A stretch of 23,315 bases of DNA from Candidatus Bathyarchaeota archaeon ex4484_135 (GTDB lineage: Archaea; Thermoproteota; Bathyarchaeia; EX4484-135): contig NJEJ01000001.1 of assembly GCA_002255025.1 (NCBI GenBank), forward strand, positions 1 to 23,315, read 5' to 3'. The stretch's first letter is position 1; each line of letters starts with the position of its first letter. Positions 1 to 7,890 of the stretch are shown here, one piece after another. The translations under genes were made by a program, and so were the position numbers. The notes under the pieces are model-generated. The model worked only from the letters and a program-made list of their open reading frames with translations, did not search any database and was not told where the DNA came from.

Positions 1-392
1 TTCTCAAGCCCAAAGGCCTCGGCTATCTTCTCGGCCGTCTGCCCGACGAGGAGGACGTGATCCGTCTTCTCCATTACGAGCCTCGCCAGGCGGACCGGGT
101 TCTTAACGTTCCTGATGAGAGCGACGGCACCGGCAGCTAGGCTAGGCCCGTCCATTATAGATGCCTCGGCTTCTACATCCCCTGCCAGGTTTAGGGCCGA
201 GCCTGTCCCGGCGTTGAAGACCTCGTTGTCCTCCATATTGGCGACGGTTTCCTCGACCGCATCTAGGGCTCTGCCGCCGCTCTCAAGGACCGAGAAACCG
301 GCCTTTAGGGCCTCCTTAAGCCCATCAAGGGCCTTTCCGAGCTTATCGTCAGGCCATGCCCCAGCACCGCCATGGACTACTATGACCTTCAA
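1..392 (-). CDS. Isoaspartyl peptidase / plant-type L-asparaginase, N-terminal part
   Basis: The minus-strand frame begins LKVIVVHGGAGAW and continues with the segments GRALDAVEETV and EVFNAGTGSALN, then runs off the left edge of the window. The HGGAG start and the FNAGxGSxLN segment are hallmarks of the Ntn-hydrolase asparaginase 2 family, which hydrolyses L-asparagine and isoaspartyl dipeptides after autocleavage at a threonine. That threonine lies further on and is not visible, so activity cannot be judged. About 130 residues are present. I chose TTG at 392 because it gives the family's usual start and GGTGG lies just upstream; an in-frame GTG at 401 would add three residues. It lies on the same strand as, and downstream of, the EF-1alpha gene, with about 100 nt between them. 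The family is clear; the exact substrate is not. Confidence 0.85.
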   Translation of the reverse strand, partial: MKVIVVHGGAGAWPDDKLGKALDGLKEALKAGFSVLESGGRALDAVEETVANMEDNEVFNAGTGSALNLAGDVEAEASIMDGPSLAAGAVALIRNVKNPVRLARLVMEKTDHVLLVGQTAEKIAEAFGLE

Positions 393-437
393 GCACTCCA
401 CCTAGCCGAAGTAACCGGCTGGTAGATAACGCTATCG

Positions 438-450
438 GGCAGTAACTGCC
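438..450. repeat. Short inverted repeat upstream of the asparaginase gene
   Basis: GGCAGT and ACTGCC form perfect 6-bp arms around one central base. The site is 46-58 nt upstream of the chosen asparaginase start and just downstream, on the minus strand, of a run of five T. It could be an operator or a small hairpin; the sequence does not decide between them. Confidence 0.35.
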
Positions 451-452
451 TC

Positions 453-460
453 AAAAATCC
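453..460 (-). terminator. Possible T-run terminator of the EF-1alpha gene
   Basis: On the minus strand, a run of five T (457 down to 453) follows about 38 nt after the EF-1alpha stop codon. Archaeal transcription commonly ends at such T-rich tracts. The run is short, so read-through into the asparaginase gene is possible. Confidence 0.35.
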
Positions 461-494
461 GCCAGAGAGGAGGCCGATAGGTCTCTGGCCCAGC

Positions 495-1805
495 TTACTG
501 TGGCGTCACACGCTCGGTGATCTCCTGGACGACGCCAGCAGCTACGGTCTGGCCCATGTCCCTTATGGCGAACCTGCCCAGCTCAGGTATGACCTTGTAC
601 TCCTCTAGCACGATGGGCCTCAGAGGCTGGAAGCGGACGACAGCACCATCGCCCGTCTTCAGGAAGCTCGGGCTCTCCTCTACGACCTCGCCCGTCCTCG
701 GGTCTATCTTCTTCAGCAGCTCGGCGAACCTGCAGGCCACGTGGGCCGTGTGGGCGTGCAGCACGGGCGTGTAACCAGCTGCTATGGAGGTCGGGTGGTA
801 TATGACGATTATCCTGCCTATGAACTCCTTGACGACCGTCGGCGGGTTGTCCGGGTGTCCTGCGACATCGCCACGCCTTACGTCCTTGCGGGATATGCCA
901 CGCACGTTGAAGCCTATGTTATCGCCTGGGACGGCCTGCTCTATCCTCTGGTGGTGCATCTCTATGGACTTCACCTCACCCTTCTTGTTCGGTGGCATGA
1001 AGACCACTATGTCGCCCACCTTCAGCACACCTGTCTCAACACGGCCGACGGGCACGGTGCCCACGCCCGTGATGCTGAACACATCCTGGATAGGTATCCT
1101 GAGCGGCTTGTCTATGGGCTTAGGCGGTATCTCGAATGTGTCAAGAGCCTCGAGCAGCGTCGGCCCCTTGTACCAAGGCATGTTGGGGCTCGGCTTGACC
1201 AGGTTGTCACCCGTCCAGCCGGAGACGGGCACGAAGGGTATCTTATCCACCTTGTAGCCCACCATCTTGAGCATCCTGGCCACTTCGTTCTTCACTTCCT
1301 CATAACGCTCCTGGCTCCAGTTGACCGTCGCATCGTCCATCTTGTTCACGGCCACGACCATCTGGCGGACGCCCATCGTGAAGGCCAGGAAGGCGTGCTC
1401 CCTAGTCTGGCCACCGGGGCCTATGCCAGCCTCGAACTCACCCTTCTTGGCCGAGACAACCAGTATAGCAGCGTCGGCCTGGCTGGCACCCGTTATCATG
1501 TTCTTCACGAAGTCCCTGTGGCCCGGTGCATCTATGATGGTGAAGTAGTACTTCTTCGTCTCGAACCTGAGGTGCGTCAGGTCGATAGTAAGGCCACGTT
1601 CACGTTCTTCCTTCAGCCTGTCTAGTACCCAGGCGAACTTGAACGTCTCCTTGCCCAACTTCTTGGCCTCTTCCTCGTAGTGCCTTATGGTCCTGTCATC
1701 CACGGCACCGGTCAGGTACATCAGGTGGCCTACCATGGTGGACTTCCCGTGGTCGACGTGCCCTATCACGATGAGGTTCAAGTGGGGCTTCTCAGGCCTG
1801 CTCAT
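495..1805 (-). CDS. tuf: Translation elongation factor EF-1alpha (aEF1A)
   Basis: This 436-residue protein is the GTPase that delivers aminoacyl-tRNA to the ribosome. The nucleotide-binding motifs are intact: GHVDHGKS (residues 15-22), DAPGH (92-96) and NKMD (154-157), followed by the beta-barrel domains 2 and 3. Its length is normal for archaeal EF-1alpha. Residues 122-131 (GEFEAGIGPG, before GQTREH) contain the insertion known as the eocyte signature, found in TACK and Asgard archaea and eukaryotes and different in most Euryarchaeota, which supports the taxonomic placement. ATG 1805 is preceded by GGAGGTG about 10 nt upstream. A TATA-like box lies at 1851-1860. The gene is divergent from the membrane protein gene at 1966. 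Confidence 0.98.
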   Translation of the reverse strand: MSRPEKPHLNLIVIGHVDHGKSTMVGHLMYLTGAVDDRTIRHYEEEAKKLGKETFKFAWVLDRLKEERERGLTIDLTHLRFETKKYYFTIIDAPGHRDFVKNMITGASQADAAILVVSAKKGEFEAGIGPGGQTREHAFLAFTMGVRQMVVAVNKMDDATVNWSQERYEEVKNEVARMLKMVGYKVDKIPFVPVSGWTGDNLVKPSPNMPWYKGPTLLEALDTFEIPPKPIDKPLRIPIQDVFSITGVGTVPVGRVETGVLKVGDIVVFMPPNKKGEVKSIEMHHQRIEQAVPGDNIGFNVRGISRKDVRRGDVAGHPDNPPTVVKEFIGRIIVIYHPTSIAAGYTPVLHAHTAHVACRFAELLKKIDPRTGEVVEESPSFLKTGDGAVVRFQPLRPIVLEEYKVIPELGRFAIRDMGQTVAAGVVQEITERVTPQ

Positions 1806-1850
1806 CCTCCATCACACACCTCCGCTCCCTTATCGGCCTGTTGCTGTTCC

Positions 1851-1860
1851 TATATTTAGC
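1851..1860 (-). promoter_or_regulatory. TATA-like promoter of the EF-1alpha gene
   Basis: The minus strand reads GCTAAATATA here, about 50 nt before the EF-1alpha ATG. Initiation 25-27 nt downstream would give a leader of about 25 nt that includes the GGAGGTG ribosome binding site. A leadered mRNA is plausible for a highly translated gene. Confidence 0.55.
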
Positions 1861-1934
1861 TAGGGGCCTGAGCCCGATGGATAATTCCCGCCAGCACAGG
1901 CCTTCCGACGGGAGGCTGATGCCGATGACACAAT

Positions 1935-1942
1935 CTTTAAAT
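1935..1942 (+). promoter_or_regulatory. TATA-like promoter of the DUF2330-like gene
   Basis: CTTTAAAT is centred about 27 nt before GTG 1966, the spacing expected between a TATA box and a start codon placed at the 5' end of a leaderless mRNA. No Shine-Dalgarno sequence precedes the start. Confidence 0.55.
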
Positions 1943-1965
1943 CAGCCACCTGGCTCATTATATTG

Positions 1966-3435
1966 GTGGCCTCCGGCTTGAGCAAGAGCTCCCTCTTGCT
2001 CGTCCTAACTTGGCTCCTTCAGGCCTTCCTGTTCGCCTCCTTGCTCACGCCAGCGGCGTGGGCTGATACCATGATGATAATGCCTTACTCGGACGTCTGG
2101 GTCTCAGAGGACGATCAAGCAGCCATAATAGCCTGGAACGGGACCCACGAGTACCTCCTGCTCACGGTCAACGCAAGGGCGGTCCCCCTGGTCTCCGGCT
2201 CCGGAAGGACCGCCAAGATCAGCGAGACGTTAGCCGTCCAGATACTACCGCTGCCCTCTGTCCCGGAGGTCAGGGAGGGCGAGGAATGGCCTTTCCATGC
2301 TCTCTCCTCCATTTTATTCGATCGCCTGGTGAGGAAGGCCGTGCTGACCCGTTTCTATGGGTCAGCTGCCAGTGATGAAGGCGTCAGCCTCGTCTTCCAC
2401 GAGGAAATAGGAGTCCATAACCTAGCCGTCATAGAGGTAAGCAACGCCTCCGAGCTGGTAGATTGGATAGTGGAGTTCTACTCGGGCAAGGGGATACCGG
2501 TGGAAGAACAGACTTGGCCCTCGGGGCCCGTGGAAGCCATAGCCTCTAGGTACGTGCGTAGGAGCTACAGGTACTTCGTGGTAGACGTGGTAGAGCTCAA
2601 CCAGACCGTTAGGACCATACAACCGCTCGTGTTCATCTTCAAATGCGATTATGTTTACTACCCGCTCTACGTCTCCTCCTTGGCCATCGGAGATACGAAC
2701 ATAAAGCTCTTCGTCATAGCCAAGTACTGGCTGACGGAGGAAGAAGTAAGGTCTACGGGGCTGAGGGTCGTCCTGAGGGACCGGCTGAGCCCTGGCGACC
2801 TGATGGCAGCTTCAGAGGACATATACGATTTCATGGGCGGGGAAACGGTCAGGATCACGGAGTTGGTCTACGAGGGGCCGACGAGGAAGCTGAGGTCCGA
2901 TTTGGAAGCCGTGCCCAAGCCGTCCTCTGAGGAACTCACGGGCTACGCCTACATGGCCGCGGTGCTGGGCTCCTCCACGGCCATAGTGGTGCTGCCGACC
3001 GGCTTCAGCATCAGGAGGAAGCCGAGGACCGGCAAGGCCGTCAAGATCGAGCTGAACGTGGCCTTGCTGGCTTCAACTTGTGCCCTGGCTCTCTCGTTCG
3101 TCCTGATGCCTACGGCCGTCGCGATCTTCGAGCCGCCCTATTACGCGGGTTATAATAGCCCGCTGGGGTTCCCGATCGCCCTCTTCATTCTGGCCCTCTC
3201 GTCTTCTACGGCCTTGGCCATGGAGCTGTGCCTGCCTTGGGATAAGAAACGCAAGATACTTCCCGTGGCCTTCTTGGCAATTTTGGCCGCCTTCCTGTTC
3301 CTCGTCTCCTCTATAACGGCCATGAGCGTGCCCCAGCTCTACCCGCTAGGGGCCTATTTCGTCCTCAGGTTCTTCATGGGCATCGTCTTCCTCCTGGTCC
3401 TGGCGGCCTTGGCCGAGCTCCTCGCCCGGGCCTGA
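1966..3435 (+). CDS. Secreted, membrane-anchored protein resembling DUF2330
   Basis: This protein of about 489 residues has an N-terminal signal/TM segment (LLLVLTWLLQAFLFASLL), an extracytoplasmic region of about 300 residues, one hydrophobic stretch near residue 330, and about four C-terminal TM helices. In the extracytoplasmic part, QILPLPSVPEV followed by an acidic WPF segment, and later IQPLVFIFKCDYVYYPLYVS, resemble the conserved blocks of DUF2330, a family of exported proteins of unknown role; this is by recollection, not a search. Charged RKPRTGK and DKKRK segments flank the C-terminal helices. The start is GTG 1966 (an in-frame TTG at 1963 is equivalent), chosen because the TATA-like box lies 27 nt upstream. 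The gene stands alone, divergent from EF-1alpha, and its function is unknown. Confidence 0.75.
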   Translation: MASGLSKSSLLLVLTWLLQAFLFASLLTPAAWADTMMIMPYSDVWVSEDDQAAIIAWNGTHEYLLLTVNARAVPLVSGSGRTAKISETLAVQILPLPSVPEVREGEEWPFHALSSILFDRLVRKAVLTRFYGSAASDEGVSLVFHEEIGVHNLAVIEVSNASELVDWIVEFYSGKGIPVEEQTWPSGPVEAIASRYVRRSYRYFVVDVVELNQTVRTIQPLVFIFKCDYVYYPLYVSSLAIGDTNIKLFVIAKYWLTEEEVRSTGLRVVLRDRLSPGDLMAASEDIYDFMGGETVRITELVYEGPTRKLRSDLEAVPKPSSEELTGYAYMAAVLGSSTAIVVLPTGFSIRRKPRTGKAVKIELNVALLASTCALALSFVLMPTAVAIFEPPYYAGYNSPLGFPIALFILALSSSTALAMELCLPWDKKRKILPVAFLAILAAFLFLVSSITAMSVPQLYPLGAYFVLRFFMGIVFLLVLAALAELLARA

Positions 3436-3508
3436 AGGTCCCGGTCCCTCATTTTCACTGAGCCCTCTCCCTCGGCCTGGGCCCGGCTGGCCACTGCCTA
3501 ATGTGGAT

Positions 3509-3516
3509 GCTTAAAT
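3509..3516 (+). promoter_or_regulatory. TATA-like promoter of the crenactin operon
   Basis: GCTTAAAT lies about 35 nt before the crenactin TTG. Initiation would fall near 3539, leaving a very short leader. The purine-rich GGGAGGGGAG at 3537-3545 could act as a ribosome binding site only if transcription starts slightly further upstream. Confidence 0.5.
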
Positions 3517-3547
3517 GGGCCTGAGATGACCTCTTGGGAGGGGAGCC

Positions 3548-4825
3548 TTGAGCGAGGCAGAATACAAGCGTAAGTTCACCTTCGGGGAAGACTACGGGAC
3601 CAGCTTCTACAAGTTCGGTCCAATAACCTGCGGGGAAGTGCCCGAGGTCGTGGAGAACAGGGGCTACTTCCCGGACGAGAGCATGATAATGTTCCAGCTC
3701 ATGGGCAAGCCCAAGGAAGTCGTCATAGGCGATGAGATAGCCCAGTTCCTCGGGGCCAAAGAAGAGCTGGCCGAGAGGCTCGTCTACCCCATGCGTAATG
3801 GCGTCATAGAGAAGGGCGACGAGCGGGCCTGGCGTGTGGTAGAGGAAATCACGCGTTACGGCCTCGAACGCTTCAGGCCGAGGGCTGACCCGACCTTCCA
3901 GGGCTTCTACGTGTGTGCGAGCCTGTCGTCCGTGGCACCACGCTACATGTACGAGCGTCTGTTCGACATACACAGGCGTATAGATGAGGAAACGGGCCTG
4001 GTTAAGGCCGTCACGATAATACCCCAGCCCCTTGCGGTCGCAATAGCCCACAAGACGCCCACCTGCGTGGTCATAGAGAGCGGGCACGGGAACACGCAGA
4101 TATGCCCCATATCTCGCTACCCGATAAGGCGTGCCATAGTGGCCCTCAACAGGGGCGGTGGCGATGCGAACGCCATAACGAGCCAGATACTATACGACGC
4201 CGGTTACGGCGATCTGGCCAAGGAGGAGACGATAGTCAGGCAGGTGAAGGAGGCCCTTGGCTTAGTGCCACGCAACCTAGACGAGGCCATGAGGATCGCC
4301 AAGTCCGAGCCAGAGAGGTTCAGGGCTGTTTACAAGATACCTGGGACACGTATAACCATAGACCTGGGAGATGAGTCCTGGGCCCGCTTCCTCATAGGCG
4401 AGTACGTGTTCAACCCGAAGCACGAGATATTCCAGTCTTACTTCAGCCGGGGCATGCCCAAGCCTAAGGACGTGAAGATAGGGGATGTGCTGTTCAGGGG
4501 CATGCTCGACTTCGGGGAAGCCATCATAGAGGCCGTGGAGAAATGCCCGATAGAGCTACAGCCCTACCTCTACCGCAAGGTCCTGCTCTCAGGTGGCAAC
4601 TTCCAGTGGAAGGTGCCCAAGGGCCTCGAGGGCGTGGCCGTCGATTCAGCTACTAAGATAAAGGAGCTCCTCAAGGAGAAAGGGGTCGAGGAGGTATCGG
4701 TCGAGATGGCCCCAGAGCCCAAGTTCAGCGTTTGGCGTGGCTGCATAATATACGGTTATGCCGTCCCCGACCGCTTCGAGTGGTCCTGGGACCGCATGGA
4801 GGGCTGGATGAAGTTCAGGCCGTGA
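3548..4825 (+). CDS. Crenactin-type archaeal actin
   Basis: This 425-residue protein has an actin-fold ATPase layout: an N-terminal phosphate-1 loop EDYGTS (residues 14-19), the second phosphate loop ESGHGNT (177-183), NRGGGDAN (201-208), and the C-terminal adenosine motif LLSGGN near 366. The first glutamate of the second loop replaces the usual aspartate of eukaryotic actin; I recall this variant from crenactins. Crenactins form helical filaments in cells of Thermoproteales, Korarchaeia and Caldiarchaeum relatives, with a proposed cytoskeletal role. The chosen start is TTG 3548, directly after a GGGAGGGGAG tract. The stop codon overlaps the next gene's ATG (TGATG), so the two are probably translated together. 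It is the first gene of a four-gene run (3548-7069). Confidence 0.9.
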   Translation: MSEAEYKRKFTFGEDYGTSFYKFGPITCGEVPEVVENRGYFPDESMIMFQLMGKPKEVVIGDEIAQFLGAKEELAERLVYPMRNGVIEKGDERAWRVVEEITRYGLERFRPRADPTFQGFYVCASLSSVAPRYMYERLFDIHRRIDEETGLVKAVTIIPQPLAVAIAHKTPTCVVIESGHGNTQICPISRYPIRRAIVALNRGGGDANAITSQILYDAGYGDLAKEETIVRQVKEALGLVPRNLDEAMRIAKSEPERFRAVYKIPGTRITIDLGDESWARFLIGEYVFNPKHEIFQSYFSRGMPKPKDVKIGDVLFRGMLDFGEAIIEAVEKCPIELQPYLYRKVLLSGGNFQWKVPKGLEGVAVDSATKIKELLKEKGVEEVSVEMAPEPKFSVWRGCIIYGYAVPDRFEWSWDRMEGWMKFRP

Positions 4826-5577
4826 TGGTCATGGAGGGCCGCCCGGCCCTTGAAGAGTGGTTCAGGTCTAGGGGCTTCGAGCTAGCTGACCCGAGCGACT
4901 TCGAGGGCCCGTCCGGGAGGCCCGACATGGCTTTCTCCGGACCGAGAGGGACTGCTTTCCTCGTGGTGGCCGATGAGAAGCTGATATCAGATAGGAATTA
5001 CTTCATGGAGGCCGTCATGAGGGCTTCTTCCCTCAGGAGGGCCTGCAATTACCTCTACCTGGCCGTGCCCAAGCTGGCTGTACCGTTCGTTGATGCCGAG
5101 GTACTCAGGAAGCATGGCATAGGGCTCCTGATGGTCGATGGCGATAGGGTTGTTGAGGTCCTGGCCTCGCCTTACAGGCCCGTTGAGGAAGGAAAACCCG
5201 GTCAGGAAGCTAGTATCGAGCCCGGCATGCTGACCGATTTGTTAGACAGGCTATCAGCCTTAGAACAGAGGCTCTCGGTCCTTGAAAGAGAACTCATGGC
5301 CTTGAGGCCTCTTGCTGGCGAGCTAAAGGTCCTGAGGGGCCTTAGGGAGGAAATAAGGGCCCTCTCGACTAGGGTAGATGTCATATCGAAACGCCTAGAT
5401 TCCCTCTCGGCCAGCATATCGGGCCTCAGGCCGACCGGGCCTGTGGCACCGAGCCCAGCTCCCCCCACCCCCTCTGGGCCGCCGAGGCCCGAGTTAGAGG
5501 GCCTGCCGAGCTTCTTCAAGGACAACCCATGGCTAGACATACTGTCCAGGAGGGGCCAGGATGAGATACCCGCTTGA
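4825..5577 (+). CDS. Crenactin-operon protein: PD-(D/E)XK-like domain, coiled coil, C-terminal helix
   Basis: I do not recognise this 250-residue protein as a named family. Residues 1-125 look like a restriction-endonuclease-like fold: RPD at 32-34 and DEK at 50-52 match the spacing of a PD-(D/E)XK core, followed by a helix-rich stretch and HGIGLLMVDG. Residues about 133-196 form a leucine-rich coiled coil (LLDRLSALEQRLSVLERELM). A proline-rich linker (about 200-225) leads to a final hydrophobic helix, SFFKDNPWLDILSRR. Arcadins are small coiled-coil partners of crenactin, and arcadin-2 binds it through a C-terminal helix; the position and tail suggest a similar role, which is inference. The start is the ATG that overlaps the crenactin stop. 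The nuclease-like domain could be catalytically active or only structural. Confidence 0.8.
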   Translation: MVMEGRPALEEWFRSRGFELADPSDFEGPSGRPDMAFSGPRGTAFLVVADEKLISDRNYFMEAVMRASSLRRACNYLYLAVPKLAVPFVDAEVLRKHGIGLLMVDGDRVVEVLASPYRPVEEGKPGQEASIEPGMLTDLLDRLSALEQRLSVLERELMALRPLAGELKVLRGLREEIRALSTRVDVISKRLDSLSASISGLRPTGPVAPSPAPPTPSGPPRPELEGLPSFFKDNPWLDILSRRGQDEIPA

Positions 5578-5845
5578 GATACCGAGGATGACGCCCATAA
5601 GGCGTATCCAGGTCGTCGTGGACGTGGAGGACCCGATGGTGCCCGCACTCCCACTGCCAGACTTCATAAAGGCCTTCGGGAAGGAGCCTGAGCCACCTAG
5701 GTACAGGGTCCTCACCATAGAGGTCCTCGTGTGCCCAGAGGACGGGAACGTCGTCCTAGCGAGCGAGTGTGCAGAATGCCCTCGCTTCCTCAGACGCTCG
5801 GGCGATTATATAATATGCGTGCCCTCCAGGGTGTCCAGCCCCTGA
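5561..5845 (+). CDS. Small four-cysteine protein in the crenactin operon
   Basis: This 94-residue protein overlaps the preceding gene by 17 nt and has a strong Shine-Dalgarno tract (AGGAGGGGCC) before its ATG. Cysteines at 58, 70, 73 and 86 (VCPEDG, SECAECPRF, YIICVP) are spaced so that they could bind zinc or, less likely, an iron-sulfur cluster. The N-terminal half is beta-rich and proline-rich, with no membrane segment. It may be an arcadin-like accessory protein because of its position, but no arcadin motif is evident. The tight overlap and ribosome binding site make it a real gene; its function is unknown. Confidence 0.75.
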   Translation: MRYPLEIPRMTPIRRIQVVVDVEDPMVPALPLPDFIKAFGKEPEPPRYRVLTIEVLVCPEDGNVVLASECAECPRFLRRSGDYIICVPSRVSSP

Positions 5846-5857
5846 GGGAAGAACACC

Positions 5858-7069
5858 ATGGACCAGAAGGCCCCTTTAGGGCGAGATGTCTTGCTCTTAG
5901 TGGCCTATTCTTTCCCCGTCTCGATAAGCGTGGGCCTGAGGATGGTAATACTCATGCCTTACCTAAGCCTTCTTGGTTTCTCGGAATCCCAGATGGGCCT
6001 TATAGCCACGGCAGGCACGCTTGCCATGGCCGTCCTAGCAGTTCCCATGGGCATATTATCTGACGTTAGGGGAAGGAAGGCCTTCTTGGCTTCCTCAAGA
6101 CTCCTGGTGGCCTTTTCCGACTTCATGTTCTTGACCCTGAGGTCATTTGAGGCGTTGCTCATCGCCAACTTCGTAGGAGGCCTCGGTGCCTCCATGAGCT
6201 CAGCCGTGAGGTCGGCTTTTCTAGCCGATAAGACCTCAGGGCCAAGGCGAAGATGGGCTTTTCCGACCTCGTTTGCCCTGTTCTCCTTGGGCTCGGTGGC
6301 TGGCTCCTTGTTGGCGGGTCTCCCGGACCTGATTGAGGCCCACTATGGCCTGGGCCTGGCGGAGGCGACAAGGCTCCTCTTCGCCTTATGCATGGCGTCT
6401 TCCCTGACGAGCTTCCTGCTTGTCCTGCCCATGCGGGAAGAGAGGCCCAGGCCCGGGCGGAGGATTGGGCTTTTGACGGTCCGCTCTTGGGACGTGATAG
6501 GGTTCTTCTGTCTTTCCCAGGCACTGCTGGGCCTTGGTGCCAGCCTCGCGGTACCGTGGTTCTCGTACTACTTCTTCGTCAGGTTCAAGGTAAGGCTATC
6601 TGAGCTCGGCCTTTTGTTTGCGGTAGCACAGTCTTTCATGGCCTTAGGAAACGTATCGGCTTCCAAGATGGCCTCAAGGCTCGGGAGCGTTAGGACCGTC
6701 GTGGCCTGCCAGCTGGCGTCCATAGGGGCCTTATTGGCCATACCGTTATCGCCTTCCTTCACGCTTGCATCCGCCTTCTACGTCCTCAGGGCCGTGTTGA
6801 TGAACATGGCGACGCCCGTCCTCCAGGCCTACTACATAGGTCTCCTCAGGCAAGACGAGCGGGCCTCTGGCAGTGCACTGCAGAACTCCACCTTCAGGTC
6901 CCTCGGCACGTACTGCTCTGGCCTTCTCATGGAGGCCATATCGCTCGATATGCCCTTCTTCATCACGTCGCTCCTGTATCTCTTCTCCTCCCTGGTTCTC
7001 TACGGGGCCTTCGGGAGGAGAGCTGAGGAAGGAGCCGTCAGCCCTCCTCTAAGTCCGTTAGCTTCCTGA
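5858..7069 (+). CDS. Major facilitator superfamily transporter
   Basis: This 403-residue, largely hydrophobic protein can be laid out as about 12 TM helices. The MFS motif A (GILSDVRGRK, residues 65-74) sits in the loop between helices 2 and 3, and a charged central loop near residues 188-200 (MREERPRPGRR) separates the two halves. It should be a proton-coupled or facilitative transporter of a small molecule; the sequence does not show the substrate, though the general form recalls drug or metabolite exporters. It starts at ATG 5858, 12 nt after the small cysteine protein, with GAGGGAAG upstream, so it is probably co-transcribed with crenactin. The 3' end is convergent with the HD gene, with 13 nt between the stops. 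Confidence 0.88.
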   Translation: MDQKAPLGRDVLLLVAYSFPVSISVGLRMVILMPYLSLLGFSESQMGLIATAGTLAMAVLAVPMGILSDVRGRKAFLASSRLLVAFSDFMFLTLRSFEALLIANFVGGLGASMSSAVRSAFLADKTSGPRRRWAFPTSFALFSLGSVAGSLLAGLPDLIEAHYGLGLAEATRLLFALCMASSLTSFLLVLPMREERPRPGRRIGLLTVRSWDVIGFFCLSQALLGLGASLAVPWFSYYFFVRFKVRLSELGLLFAVAQSFMALGNVSASKMASRLGSVRTVVACQLASIGALLAIPLSPSFTLASAFYVLRAVLMNMATPVLQAYYIGLLRQDERASGSALQNSTFRSLGTYCSGLLMEAISLDMPFFITSLLYLFSSLVLYGAFGRRAEEGAVSPPLSPLAS

Positions 7070-7082
7070 TTTCTGAGGTGTG

Positions 7083-7883
7083 CTACATCCTTATGACCTT
7101 GAGGAGCCTGTGGTCCTCGAAGACATAGACTTCCACGAGGTCTTCTATGCCGCTCGTGGCCATCTTACGGCAGAGCGTTTCCTCCACCTGGAATATGCCT
7201 GCCGGGTTGTCCATGCGGACCGTTATCCTGACCGGCCTCCTGTGGCCCTTCTCTATCTCCACGCTCCTTATGGCCAGGGCCGACATGGAGTGTATGTCCA
7301 CCTTGCCCTTCCGGTACGGTATCCTGGCCCTCCCGCCCGCCATGTCCGTCCCATCGGCCACTTTGACCACGCCGGCCTCCACGCTGAGGCACCTGACGGA
7401 TTCGTCGTGGGAGAAGATGCAGTGCAGCACTTCCTGCCTCACCTGGGCCCTCAGGTCCAGGTCGCCGTAGAGGGCTGGCAGTACCCGGTCCAGTATCTTG
7501 GCAGCTATGTAGCAGCCGTGTAGGTGGTGGAACTCCCTGTGGACGGCGTTCCCTATGTCGTGTAAGTAGGCCCCCATCATGGTGATGAGCTTGGCGTCCT
7601 CTAGGTCGCAAATGCCGTCTCTGACGGACGTGGGCGTCACGCCAGCATCGAGCAGTAGGGTCAGTATGTAGAGGGCACTCCCAGCAGTTATACGGGCGTG
7701 GACTTGCCCGTGGTCGTTGTACATCATGCGTTTCACGGCCATGGTATTGGCCATGCGGAAGTAGGCCCTCACCTCCGGGTCCTCCTCGAGCATCTCGTAG
7801 GCTTCCCTCAGCCTTGGCTCGCCCTCGAGGCACGTCAGTATCAGCTCGGGCGATACCACTACCAAGTCCTCCACCGGTGCCAA
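7083..7883 (-). CDS. HD-domain metal-dependent phosphohydrolase
   Basis: This 266-residue cytoplasmic protein has the HD-domain signature: histidines at 58 and 62 (NDHGQVHARI), HD at 108-109 (GAYLHDIGNAVH), more histidines at 115-122, and KVADGTDM (174-181) supplying the last metal-ligand aspartate. A C-terminal region with IPYRKGKVDIHSMSALAI and FQVEE is characteristic of an archaeal HD family of unknown substrate. HD enzymes hydrolyse phosphoesters of nucleotides or RNA. The start is uncertain: TTG 7883 gives the longest form; GTG 7874 fits a leaderless start from the TATA-like tract; GTG 7859 has GGAGG 8 nt upstream. All leave the HD core intact. The gene is divergent from aglB. Confidence 0.88.
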   Translation of the reverse strand: MAPVEDLVVVSPELILTCLEGEPRLREAYEMLEEDPEVRAYFRMANTMAVKRMMYNDHGQVHARITAGSALYILTLLLDAGVTPTSVRDGICDLEDAKLITMMGAYLHDIGNAVHREFHHLHGCYIAAKILDRVLPALYGDLDLRAQVRQEVLHCIFSHDESVRCLSVEAGVVKVADGTDMAGGRARIPYRKGKVDIHSMSALAIRSVEIEKGHRRPVRITVRMDNPAGIFQVEETLCRKMATSGIEDLVEVYVFEDHRLLKVIRM

Positions 7884-7890
7884 GGTGTCG

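Noticed and set aside
741..1625. Long plus-strand frame (294 codons) opposite EF-1alpha
   Set aside because: It is antisense to a fully conserved gene. Its composition is rich in H, L and V as expected from mirrored codons, and it has no domain or ribosome binding site.
3455..4087. 210-codon minus-strand frame opposite crenactin
   Set aside because: It is antisense to crenactin, has no recognisable domain, and the crenactin frame is conserved over the same bases.
7165..7833. 222-codon minus-strand frame within the HD gene
   Set aside because: It is out of frame in the same region as the HD-domain gene, which carries the conserved motifs. The other frame is arginine- and proline-rich.
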